From Dioscorea cayenensis subsp. rotundata (Eukaryota > Streptophyta > Magnoliopsida > Dioscoreales > Dioscoreaceae): DNA of 64,000 bases. The stretch is from the NCBI RefSeq assembly GCF_009730915.1, contig NC_052474.1:5987501-6051500 (forward strand). The letters are read 5' to 3'. Below, piece after piece: positions 12,119 through 22,451 of this stretch; the stretch's first letter is position 1; the number at the start of each line of letters is the position of its first letter. The position numbers and the translations under genes are program-made. Under the pieces are notes generated by a model. It did not search any database and was not told the origin of the DNA. It saw nothing but the letters and a program-made list of their open reading frames with translations.

Positions 12119-13996
12119 ATGCAGAGGAAGCCTCACTTCTTTAAAGTCCTGCTTGGAGACTTCTCTCAGAGCCTGGCAAGTCTTTTCCTTCATTTTTTTG
12201 TTTTTTCTTTAACCTTTTCCTCTTTTTTAAAGTTTAGTATCTGTCTTTAGTTCTTTTAGCTCACTACATTCATTTGAAAAGTGTTAATTTGCCCTCTTTT
12301 GTGATTTGCAGCACTTTTGCATTTTCATCTACAGAGTGTGTCTGGATTGATGTCTCTTGTTTGATTTTTGTTTAGTTTGTTTCTGTTTTGTTTCTCTTAT
12401 GTGATTTGATGTTGTTCCTACCAAAATTCCAATAAGAAAATTCTAGGAAGAGCTTCCCTTGAGAATATTAACAGAAGGGTCATTATATCATACATGGGTT
12501 TTGATGTATGATGGTTCTTTAGTATTTTCCATGCCAAGATAGTGTTAGAATTTTTGTTCAACATGTTGAGAATCTTTGCTTCTAAGAACTGATGAGAGTT
12601 TGAGGAAAAGAAAGGAAAATGATGGAAGCAAGTAAGAAAGATGAGCTCTTTAAAATGAAATTTGTTTAGTTTGTTTATCCATCTATTTTTTCTCCTCTGG
12701 TTTCAATCTGAACAAACTAGAGTTTTTCCTACACAGTAAAATTTTCTCATCCCACATTTGCAAAGAAGAAAGACTCAATTTTTTGTTGAATCAAATGAGT
12801 GGTTTATGCATTGTTGAAATGACTAGAATTTAACATTTGCTAAAGTTTTGCCTAGCCTGTTTTATTTGCAGAGAATTCCAGTTGAGTTTCTGAAGCATAT
12901 ATCTACTGCAACATCAAAAAGTTTTACCTTACAGGGTCCCAGTGGAAGATGTTGGAATGCAGAACTGAGCAAAAGAAACAAAGGCACATTCCTCTGCGGA
13001 GGGTGGGCTGAATTTGCCGAGGACCATGCACTGAGAGAGTACGAGTTTTTGGTTTTCCGATATGATGGGGATTTTTGTTTTACTGTGATGATTTTCGGTG
13101 TGAATGCATGTGAGAGAGAGGATCTATTTAAAGTAATTCAGAGAAAAAGGCGCAAGTTATGTGAAGTGAAAGATAGGCATGTGGAAAGCTCATTGGATGT
13201 TGGCCGCGTTCTTATTCGAGCACAAGTAATAGAAAAAGAGGTACAACATGACAATGTTTCTGTGCTGGCTCCTGATGCTGATCGAGGCGAGTACCTTAAT
13301 TGTTCACTATGTCTTACATGTTTCTTTTAATAAGATATGACTCACTATGATAAAATTCGGCATTTGTCTCTCCTATATGCATTTTATCAAGAGCACAAAA
13401 TTCATCGCTAAGTCTGATTGCGCAATGCAGGAAATTGTTCGGAACGTTCTGAAACTACAAAGGATGTCAAGATCAAATCAGAATGTGGTGACCCCCCAGT
13501 TGAGTTAATTGCTTCACCAAAAAAAGTCTATAAAAGGAGTTGCTTGCGCAATAGCCAGTTTGTGATTCATGAAGAAAGATCAGAAGCACAGGAAGCTGCC
13601 AACTCTTTCACAACTAATTTTCCTTTTACAACTGTGAAGATTTGTCGATCTCATATCGCACAGAAATTTCCTATGGTGAGGTGTTATACTTTAGCTGAAT
13701 ATCAACTGCAATGTTATCGGCGGAGTTAATTTGAATAATACCTTGGATTCAAATTGATGCAGAGGCTGCCCCGTGCATTTTCTCACACACATCTCCCTCG
13801 AAAGAAGGCGATTTTGATAATCAGAGATCCAAATATGAAGTCATGGGAAGTCACTCACATTCCGCGAGAGGGGCATTGTGATCGTCTATCAGCTGGTTGG
13901 CACAACTTTTGCCATGGCAATGACCTCAAGCTAGGTGACATCTGTGTGTTTGAGCTTGTGAAACCATGTCAGCTTAATGCTCACATCTTCAGATGA
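12119..13996 (+). CDS. REM-type B3 domain transcription factor, array gene 3
   Basis: Predicted 316 aa from exons 12119-12175, 12872-13286, 13431-13675 and 13763-13996 (951 nt). It has the two-B3 layout of its neighbours and is closest to gene 1 by exon 2 length (KDRHVESS, no insertion) and by downstream flank. Exon 1 begins M-Q-R-K instead of M-E-R-K and ends SQSL instead of SQRL. Introns 1 and 2 again show GC donors (CTG|GCAAGT and GAG|GCGAGT). The C-terminal B3 domain has HLPRKKAILIIRD and GNDLKLGDICVFEL. The frame is intact. No TATA box was recognised; the leader has a CT-rich stretch (TCTCTCTCCCTCCC). Confidence 0.88.
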
Positions 13997-14532
13997 TCAA
14001 GAGCTCTAAAATGCGGGTGATACCAGTCGCATTCCTGCCTACATTGTCACCTCCGAAGAAGATAAAAAAAAAAAAAAACTATGTTTATGTTCAACTTTGT
14101 TTTTGCATCAGAAAGATCAATGTTAGTTTTTGACTTCATTTTGTTTGTAGAAGTTGCACTTTGGTCTTTGTTTTGGTTGCAAGATGGAAATGGTTCAGTT
14201 TTAGAAGTATTTCATGTGTGTATATCTTCATGGTGATCAAGATCTACTTAATGTAGGTAATTTTGTTGCTTTCATGTGTACATTTCCATCTCAAAGAAAT
14301 GAAATCCTATGTTAATATTCAATTGCATTTTGGTATCTGCATTGGGATTTTTCTGTTACTTTAGATTGCACAGGAAATCTGCACTTTGGTTGTACTAGTT
14401 TGACTTTGGTCATTGTTTCAGCTTCTTTGGTATTCTAATGACGCAATCTGGTGAAAGATTTGAGATTTTTTCCTCTTCAAGACAAGAAATTCTATGTTTA
14501 TGCTCAACTTCAAATAAAAATTCAATATTTAT

Positions 14533-14937
14533 TTATTTATTTTTATTTTTGTTTTTTTATAAATGTGAATAAATCACAAGTTTATTAAAATAGAAAGATT
14601 GAGAATACAGACACGAGCCAAGTAGCAAAGGCGACAACCAGAGCGTTATACCAGAGGTGAGGCACTTAAAGACAAAAAAAAAAGCAAAAATAGGTAAATA
14701 AAAGAACAACCTAGTTGGTGAAAGCCATCGTTTGGTAACACAAGCTTGCTTAGGCTGACAGAAAAAGTAACTTACTCGTGGATCAAATTATGATCTGATT
14801 CGCCGATTTGGTTCAAGACTTGCGCTTATGAAGTTGAGAGAGCGGTTAATCCACTAAAATGATTCATTGAGTGATATTGTTGTTGATTGCCTGTACTTCT
14901 TGAAAACCAAAAAAATAAACATGTTAGTAATTTTAAT
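14533..14937 (-). mobile_element. 5'-truncated antisense LINE with target duplication, between B3 genes 3 and 4
   Basis: The fragment is flanked by near-identical 11-bp repeats, TCAATATTTAT (14522-14532) and TCAATATTCAT (14938-14948). The spacer between genes 1 and 2 (about 8109-8125) has the same sequence without the insert, giving a paralogous empty site. The left end carries a T-rich stretch and ATAAATCACAAGTTTATTAA (a LINE 3' tail read on the opposite strand). On the minus strand the rest reads as decayed LINE ORF2 C-terminus (NRSLNFISAS, compare KRSLDFFSARAS). Confidence 0.75.
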
Positions 14938-15148
14938 CAATATTCATAAATTAAATCCTAGCGTAAGAAAAGATTGAGAAAAGAAAGTACATGAAATTTA
15001 GTTTGGACTTTGTACTTTAAATTTAAAAAGATTCAAAGTTCCCTCTAAGACATTGGAAAAGACAGCAAGCACTATCAAAGAGAACCTTGAAAAGACGAGA
15101 GCTTCTCTCGCCCTCTCTGCTTGATTTATAGGAAAAGCTGCCTCTTTG

Positions 15149-15163
15149 ATGGAAGTCGCTTGA
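15149..15163 (+). promoter_or_regulatory. four-codon uORF in the leader of B3 gene 4
   Basis: ATGGAAGTCGCTTGA, M-E-V-A-stop, two bases before the main ATG at 15166. Only codon 4 differs from the other genes of the array. Confidence 0.5.
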
Positions 15164-15165
15164 AA

Positions 15166-17098
15166 ATGGAGAGGAAGCACCACTTCTTCAAAGTTCTGCT
15201 TGGAGACTTCTCTCAGAGGCTGGCAAGTTTTTGTCTTCACTTTTTGTTTTGTTTTGGTTTGTTTTGGTTTGTTTTGTTTTGTTTTGTTTTTTTGTTTTTT
15301 TGTAATCTTTTTCCTCTTTATTTAGTTTCATGTCTATAGTTTCTTTTAGCTAATTGCATTCAATGGAAAGTTGTTAAGTTGTTCTCTTTTGTGAATTAAT
15401 GCTCGACGTTATTCAAGCAAATGCATGGCTGGCATTTTCATCTACATAGTGTGTCTAGATTGATTGAAATTTTTTTATTTGCTTCCAATCTTCTGTTTTT
15501 TGGTTGATGTTTGTCTCTTTTGTTCCTGATTTTGTTTGTCTTATGTGATTTGACGTTGTTCAACATGTCGATAATCAATGCTTTAAAGAACACTTAAATT
15601 GATATTTTCGTTTGTACAGTGTGCTTCACCTGATGAAAGTTTAAAGAAAAGAAAGGAAAATGATGAAAGGAAATAGAAAGACGAGCTTTTTAAAATGAAT
15701 TTTGTTTAGTTTGTTTGTCCATCTCATTTTTCTCCGCTGGTTTCAATCAGAACATACTAGAGTTTTTCCTACACTGTAAAATTTTGATGTGAACATTTGC
15801 AAATTTACTGCTAAATTTGATTCATTTCTGCTGTAATTTTGTCATCACACATTCACAACTGAGAAAGACTTAATTTTGTGTTGAATCAAATGAATGGTTT
15901 TTGCATTGTTGCAATGACTAGAATTTAACATTTGCTAAAGTTTTGCTTAGCCTGTTTTATTTGCAGGGAATTCCAGTTCAGTTTCTGAAGCATATATCTA
16001 CTGCAACATCAAAAAGTGTTACCTTACGAGGTCCCAGTGGAAGATGTTGGAATGCAGAACTAAACAAAAGCAGTAAAGGTACATTCCTCTGCGGAGGGTG
16101 GGCAGAATTTGCCGAGGACCATGCACTCAGAGAGTACGAGTTTTTAGTCTTCCGATATGATGGGGATTTTTGTTTTACTGTGAAGATTTTCGGTGTAAAT
16201 GCATGTGAGAGAGAGGATCTATTTACAGTAATGCAGAGAAAAAGGCGCAAGTTATGTGAAGTAAAAGATAAATCGAGACGGCATGTGGAAAGCTCAATGG
16301 ATGTTGGCCACATGCTTCGCTCTCAAGCAATAAAAAAAGAGGTACAAAGTGACGATGTTTCTGTGCCGGGTCCTGACGCTGACGGAGGCAAGTACCTTAA
16401 TTGTTCACTATATGTCTTGCATGTTTCTTTGATAAGATATGACACACTATGATAAAATTTGGTATTTGTCTCTCCTATCATGCATTTTATCAAGAACACA
16501 AAATTTATCACTAATTCTGATTGATCAATGCAGGAAATTGTTTGGAACGTTCTGAAACTATTGAGGATGTCAAAATCAAATCAGAATGTGATGACATCCC
16601 AATTGAGATAATTCATTCACCCAAAAAAGTCAATAAACGGAGTTGCTCTCGCAGAAGACAGCTTGTGATTCATGAAGAAAGATCACAAGCACAGGAAGCT
16701 GCCAACTCTTTCACATCAAAATTTCCTTTTGTTACTGTGAAGCTTTGTCAATCTCATATCACAAAGCCATATGTCATTGTGAGATGTTATACTTTAGCTG
16801 AATATCAACTGCAATGTTATTGGAGAAATTATTTGACTAATACATTGAATTAAAATTGTTGCAGAGGCTCCCCCGCGCCTTTTCTCACACACATCTCCCT
16901 CGTAAGAAGTCAGTTTTCATAATCAAAGATCCAAATATGAAGTCATGGGAGGTCACTCACATTCCACATGAACGAGACCGTGATCATCTATCAGCAGGTT
17001 GGTACAACTTTTTCTGTGGCAATGACCTCAAGCTAGGTGATGTCTGTGTGTTTGAGCTTGTGAAACCACTTCAGCTTAATGTTCACATCTTCAGATGA
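15166..17098 (+). CDS. REM-type B3 domain transcription factor, array gene 4
   Basis: Predicted 318 aa from exons 15166-15222, 15967-16387, 16534-16778 and 16865-17098 (957 nt). It has two B3 domains and a basic linker (KKVNKRSCSRRRQ). Exon 2 has the KSRR insertion shared with gene 2, and intron 1 shares the extra segment seen in gene 2. Donors are CTG|GCAAGT, GAG|GCAAGT and ATT|GTGAGA; at the last site the codon before the intron is ATT where the other genes have ATG. The C-terminal B3 domain reads HLPRKKSVFIIKD and GNDLKLGDVCVFEL. The frame is intact. Family knowledge says nuclear transcription factor; the specific role is unknown. Confidence 0.88.
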
Positions 17099-17724
17099 TC
17101 AAGATCTCCAAAATGTAGGCTATACCAGTTGCTTTCCTTCCTACTCTGTCAGCTCTGAAGATAAGAAGAAAACTCTTTGTTTATGTTCAACTTTGTTTTG
17201 ACATCAGAGAGATCAATGTTTGTGTTCAACTTCATTTTGTTTGTAGAAGTTGCACCTTTGGTCTTTGTTTTGGTTGCAAGATGGAAATGGTTTTAGTAGT
17301 CTTTCATGTGTGTATATCTTCATGGTGTCGTTGCTTTCATGTGAACATTTTCAGCTCCAAGAAATGAAATCCTGTGTTTATATTCAACTTCATTTTGGTA
17401 TTTGTATTGGAAATTTTCTGCTACTTTAGCTTGCACTAGAAATTTGCACTTTTTAGAAGTCTAATGATACGTTCATTCTCTGCAGATAAATGTCTCCAGA
17501 TATTTAACTTTCAATTGTGTGTTTTTTTTTTCCTTTCTTATTAACCTGTTTGATCTTGAATTCTTCTATGGAATTAAATGAATATTTTGGATTGAATTCA
17601 GTGAGATAAAACGCAGAGTAAAAGTAAAGGAAAATATTTGTAAAAATGATGAAAATCTTTTTCTGCAGTTTATTCCATTGTTTATGATTGTTTTTTTCTT
17701 TTTATAGAAATTGATTTTTTTTTT

Positions 17725-18000
17725 TAAAAAAAAATAGATAAACCACTTCAATTAAGTAAAAATGGGAGCAAACAACAACACAACAAAACAACACCCGTCC
17801 ACTAAAAATGGAACAGTGAACAGAAAATAAACCAAATTGAAAAAGGAGAGCAGGAAACAACAAAACAAGGAACAACGGGCCTCCTTGAAGACCCCAACCC
17901 TTAAAAAAAAGAACTGACTCTGGATCTCGTACTTCGCGTCTTCGCCTCCTCGGCCATCATGTTACCACTAAACTCTTATGAGCGCTTGCCTAAAAAATCT
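17725..18000 (-). mobile_element. antisense LINE 3' fragment downstream of the B3 array
   Basis: After a T/A-rich run the + strand reads ATAGATAAACCACTTCAATT. This is nearly the same as the terminus of the LINE that ends at 18522 (GGTGGATAAACCACTTCAAT), so this is another LINE tail on the minus strand. The upstream extent is uncertain. Between 18000 and 18508 I see a (TTA)n tract at about 18070, AT-rich DNA and no gene. Confidence 0.55.
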
Positions 18001-18508
18001 AAACTGTGTCAGATAATAGAGATGGAATCTTCAAATTTCGCTTGAGAACCTTTGCCACTATAAAATAGTCTTTATTATTATTATTATTATTATTTTTCAA
18101 ATAGAGCTTCAATCATCTAAGCACGTTCATAGAATTGAAATCCACGAACGTTGCTATCAACTGTTGGATCATAATCCAACGGTTCGTCATTATTAGATGA
18201 ATAGTATTACTATGTTGGGATGCACAGTAACCCTTCATTATGCTTTAATGTAGCATTTTAATCAATACTGTGCTTACCTGTGGACGTATATATATATATA
18301 AAAGATAAGAATTCATATTACTCTGCTACCCCCATGCAGGGGCAATTATAAATTTTATTGGTGTATATTTATTAATTGCTTATATATCTGGAAAGTCAAT
18401 TTATTTTTTTATTATATAAATAAAAAATGATGATTTTATAATAAAACTAATATATGTAATTAATTTAAATTTATTAATTTAATTTAATTTACTTACCCAT
18501 CTTAATCT

Positions 18509-18521
18509 TTTAAAATAATTT
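18509..18521. repeat. 13-bp target-site duplication, 3' side of LINE copy 2
   Basis: TTTAAAATAATTT, repeated exactly at 25467-25479 on the other side of the LINE. The length and position are as expected for target-primed reverse transcription. Confidence 0.8.
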
Positions 18522-18770
18522 TTTTTTTTTGAAATGGTGGATAAACCACTTCAATTAAAAAAAAGGAACAAAAACAAGGACCCACTCGCCTTAACAACAA
18601 AGACACATCAAGTCACAAAAACAACCCCAAAGACCTGTACAAACCACAAGAAGTGGCACAACACAAACCGACGACCAACAAAAGAAAGAAAGAACCACAC
18701 ACTGACAAAGGCCGCCACACTGCGCCGGGACCAAACCAGAAACTAACCCATAGGCTGGGCCAAAGTGTCC

Positions 18771-21700
18771 TCAGAAGGCAAAGCACCTCCTGACTCCTCC
18801 GAGGGCATAACTCCACCAATCCTCCACCCGGGGTCCATCAGGAAACAGGCTACGGCGAATGGAATCAGCAGGAGCATCCAACTTCGCTCTAGACCCCTCA
18901 GCAACTGAAGTAAACCAAGATAAAAGCATATGATCAATTTTAATGGTAAGAGCATGCACCGTCAAGCAATTAGCATTGAAAATGCAATCATTTCTAGCAT
19001 TCCAAATATTCCAAACAATAACTTTAACCACCAGATCCCCTAACTCCCAAGAATCATTCCTCAGCGAGGAACGCCAAGAACTCCAGACCAAATGCATGAA
19101 CCTAGGAGCTTCTGGGAGGTGAAAGAGGCACTCAAAGTAGTCCCACACTTGTCTAGCAAATGAGCATTGGAGGAACAGGTGATCCACCGTTTCCAATCCA
19201 GCATTGCACATAACACAGGTAGTAGTAGGGAGACGGTTGCACCTTCTTCTCGCAAGGTTCTCAAGAGAAAGAATTCTGTCCTTCCAAGCAAGCCAGTTAA
19301 ACAAAGTAATTTTCTTGGGACATGAGTTACGCCAGAAAAATCGCGCAACAGGACACCGCAACCCACCATCTAACAAGAAGTTATAAAATGATTTGACCGA
19401 GAAGTTGCCATTCCCCGTAAGTCTCCACCACTTCCTGTCGCCCCCACTTCCATCCAAACCTTGAATCCGAGTCAAGGAATTTTGAATATCAAGGTTAGCC
19501 GAGAAGGGGGCATGTCCACAAACAGTCCTCATTTCTCGTACCGTTCCATTTGGTGTACTCGTCCTACTAAACTCCTCATGCCAAAGAAACATATTGGCAC
19601 ACCCATTAATCCAACGATCTTTCCAAAAAAGAGTCTCCGTCCCCGAGCTCACACCATGTAACACACAACCTCTTAGAGTAGGGAGGTATCTTAGCACCCC
19701 TTTCTAGAAAAAGGATACCCTCCCAGAAAGCCGGGGGAACATATTCCAACGCTGAATGCCATAGTTAAACAAAATAACATTCGCCGCACCCCAGGACGCA
19801 TCAGACATGAACTTCCACCACCATTTGCCCAACAAAGCTTGATTGAAACATTGTAAATCTAATATACCCCAACCCCCAAATTCACGAGGGCGGCAAAGAG
19901 TCTTCCACCCAACCAGTCTACATTTAGGATGGTCAATATCCGTCCCAGACCACAAGAAATCTCTACGAATCCTATTTATCTTTTTAATGACCCAACAGAG
20001 TACCTTAAAAAGGGGCATCCAATATGTAGGAATAGCCGAAAGGACAGAGTTAACCAAAGTAAGTCGTCCACCAAGCGACAAGAATCTCACTTTCCACGAG
20101 GCTAGTCGTCTGCTGATCTTAGTTATGATCACCTCCCAGTCCTGTCTACGAGGCCTTCTACCAGAAATTGGGATACCCAAATAGGTGACCGGGAGGATCC
20201 CCCTAGCGCAACTGAGGGTGTTAGCTGCAACTGGATCTGGAAGAGAGTCACGGCCAGAAGCATAAAGACAAGTTTTGGAGAAATTCATCGCTAACCCGGT
20301 CATCCCTTCAAAAATGTATAACATCAGCTTAATAATCCTCAAATCTTCAAGGCCACCCAAAGACAAGACAAGCAAATCGTCTGCATAGTACAGGTTACAT
20401 TTACGCCCGAAGTCCGCTAAAGGCACCCCAATCAACACCTTGGATCTAAGTGCGTGAGTGAACATAGAGCAGAGGGCGTCCATGACGAGCACAAACAACA
20501 TTGGAGACAACGGATCTCCTTGTCTTAAACCCCTTTGGTAACGAATATACCATTAGGGGATCCATTAACCAGAATAGAAGCCTTGGAAGAGAACAAGATG
20601 CTTTTAATCCAACCCACCCACCTATCTCCAAAGCCCCTGACTTTCAATAAATCAAAAAGGAAGTCCCAATCCACCGTGTCAAAAGCTTTAGAGAAGTCCA
20701 CTTTTAAAATATGACTAGGGACCCGACGCTTATGAATGCTAAAAAGCAGTTCTTCTGCCGTGGCAATGTTATCCAGGATGCATCGACCTTTGAGGAAGGC
20801 CGACTATTCAGGTTCCACCAGGTCAATTAAAACCTTACCGAGCCGATTGGCCAATAATTTGGAAAGGATCTTCAGCGTCGAGTTAATCAAGCTGATGGGT
20901 CTGTAGTCACTAGGAGAGGCCGACGCAACAACTTTAGGGATAAGGGCGATATTGGCCCAATTGATTTTCTCCAGGTTAGCTCTAAGGAAGTAGAAATCCT
21001 CACATAGCCGGAAAAGGTCCTCACTGACCGTATCCCAATTTTGCTTAAAGAAGAAAATAGGGAAACCATCCGGCCCCGGCGCTTTGTCGCCTCCAAGGTC
21101 AAACACAACTCTTTTAACTTCCTCAATCGTAAAAGGCCTTTCCAGATCCGCCAGATAAAAAATCTCCTTATGCGCAAACAGTTTATGCAAGTCCACTCTG
21201 AACCTCGAAGGTCGCCTCTGCCCAAAAAGAGGTTTAAAGTGATCAGCAAATGATCTGCCAATCTCACGGGGAGACACAAGCGTGTTCTCGCCAGTCCTAA
21301 GTTGAGGAATGAAATTGCGATTTTTGCGACCATTTGCAACAGCATGGAAAATTTTTGTGTTTTCATCTCCTTCTTTTAGCCATTGCAGTCTAGATCTCTG
21401 CTTCTAATAGATCTCTTCTTGTTTGCCCAGCTCCGCCAAATTCTCGAAGAGAACTACTTTTTTCCTGATAAACCTCCTCTGAAGTGAGCCTCCTAGATTC
21501 CTTAATAATATCCAGACCCTCAACATCATTCAGCAAGGCCAGTTTCTTGAGTTTAATCGATCCAAAAATAAACTTAGCCCAGTACCTTAGCTTAGCCCTA
21601 ACCCCCATGATCTTTTTGGCAAGGATGAAAGCCCCACATCCCACAGGTGTAATATCTGACCACCAAACTTGGATCAACTCATGAAACCCCTCTGTAGTTG

Positions 21701-22445
21701 TCCAAGCCAATTCAAAGTGAAAAGGCCGAGGGGTAAAAGTATGGGTCCCTACTTCCAGTCTAATTGGCACATGATTGGATCCCAACCTGGGGAGGCACGT
21801 TTGAACCACTATGGGGAAGCAAGCCAACCAATTAGTGTTAACCAGAAACCGATCCAATTCGACCCAGATTGGATCCGCTTGACCATTTATCCACGTGAAT
21901 CTTCTGCCTGTAGCAGGCGGCTCCATTAATCCCAAGTTCTGCATAAGGGAGTTTGCATTCCTGATGTCTTCCAGATTAGGGTTGCCCGATGATTTGTCGC
22001 CCGCATCAAAAATAGCATTAAAATCACCACAGATCACCCAGGGCCCCGAAATAGCACCACATGTTAACCTCACCTCATCCCAAAAAGCACGTTTTCGGAA
22101 TCTATCATTTGGACCGTACACCGCCGTACAGAACCAGGTAAGATTAGACACCTTAGAGCAAAATTTCACCGTTAGACTGAACTCCCCCTGCATAGCAGGA
22201 CTATCATTCAATAGGACACTGTTCCAACCAACAGCAATACCACCCGCCGATCCCCGAGCAGGCACGAACGCAAATTGATCAAGATGGCTCCCCCCAATCT
22301 CCCTCCAAATGGATGGACAGATCTCCTCTAATTTAGTTTCTTGCAAACAACAAACCTCAGCATGGTGAATACTTAGAAAGTCCTTAACTAAGAAGTGTTT
22401 AGACGGCCGCCCCAACCCTCTAACATTCCAATTCACTAAGTTCAT
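18771..22445 (-). pseudogene. LINE ORF2: endonuclease, reverse transcriptase, zinc-binding C-terminus (copy 2), broken
   Basis: ORF2 starts at the ATG at 22445 (MNLVNWNVRGLG, the endonuclease N-terminus). The endonuclease shows CLQETK, VICGDFNAI and GSNHVP (where GSDH is usual). Reverse transcriptase shows APGPDGFPIFFF, the YADD at about 20376-20387 and the GRPRRQDW region; the C-terminus has a CVMCNAGLETVDHLFLQC zinc-binding motif. Frameshifts occur near 21430-21470 and 20530. In-frame TAGs lie at 21404-21406, 20805-20807 and 19704-19706. By comparison with the sister LINE these replaced Trp, Gln and Trp. It ends at a stop at 18771. Confidence 0.9.
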
Positions 22446-22451
22446 GGTCAA

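Larger units (their letters stand above)
4850..17650 (+). repeat. tandem array of four B3 genes, duplicated as a two-gene unit
   Basis: Four co-oriented paralogous genes occupy this span with conserved introns and flanks. Genes 1 and 3 share features that 2 and 4 lack, and the reverse. Exon 2 is 415 nt in 1 and 3 but 421 nt in 2 and 4 (KSRR insertion). Intron 1 has an extra segment (GATGTGAACATTTGCAAATT...) only in 2 and 4. Intron 3 has GGAGAAATTATTTGACTAAT only in 2 and 4. The downstream flank AAATGTCTCCA...GAATTCTTC is found only after 2 (about 10850) and 4 (about 17490), while another flank (TGTACTAGTT...TTTGGTCATTG) follows 1 and 3. This parity indicates a dimer A-B duplicated to A-B-A'-B'. 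Confidence 0.85.

Noticed and set aside
15978..16313. 111-aa open frame on the minus strand across B3 gene 4 exon 2
   Set aside because: It is the complementary shadow of a well-supported exon; similar antisense frames appear wherever the exon lacks stops, and it has no family features.
18100..18330. Possible MITE with CCACGAACGTTG and CCAACGGTTCG motifs
   Set aside because: The motifs are short, and I could not find matching ends or a target duplication.
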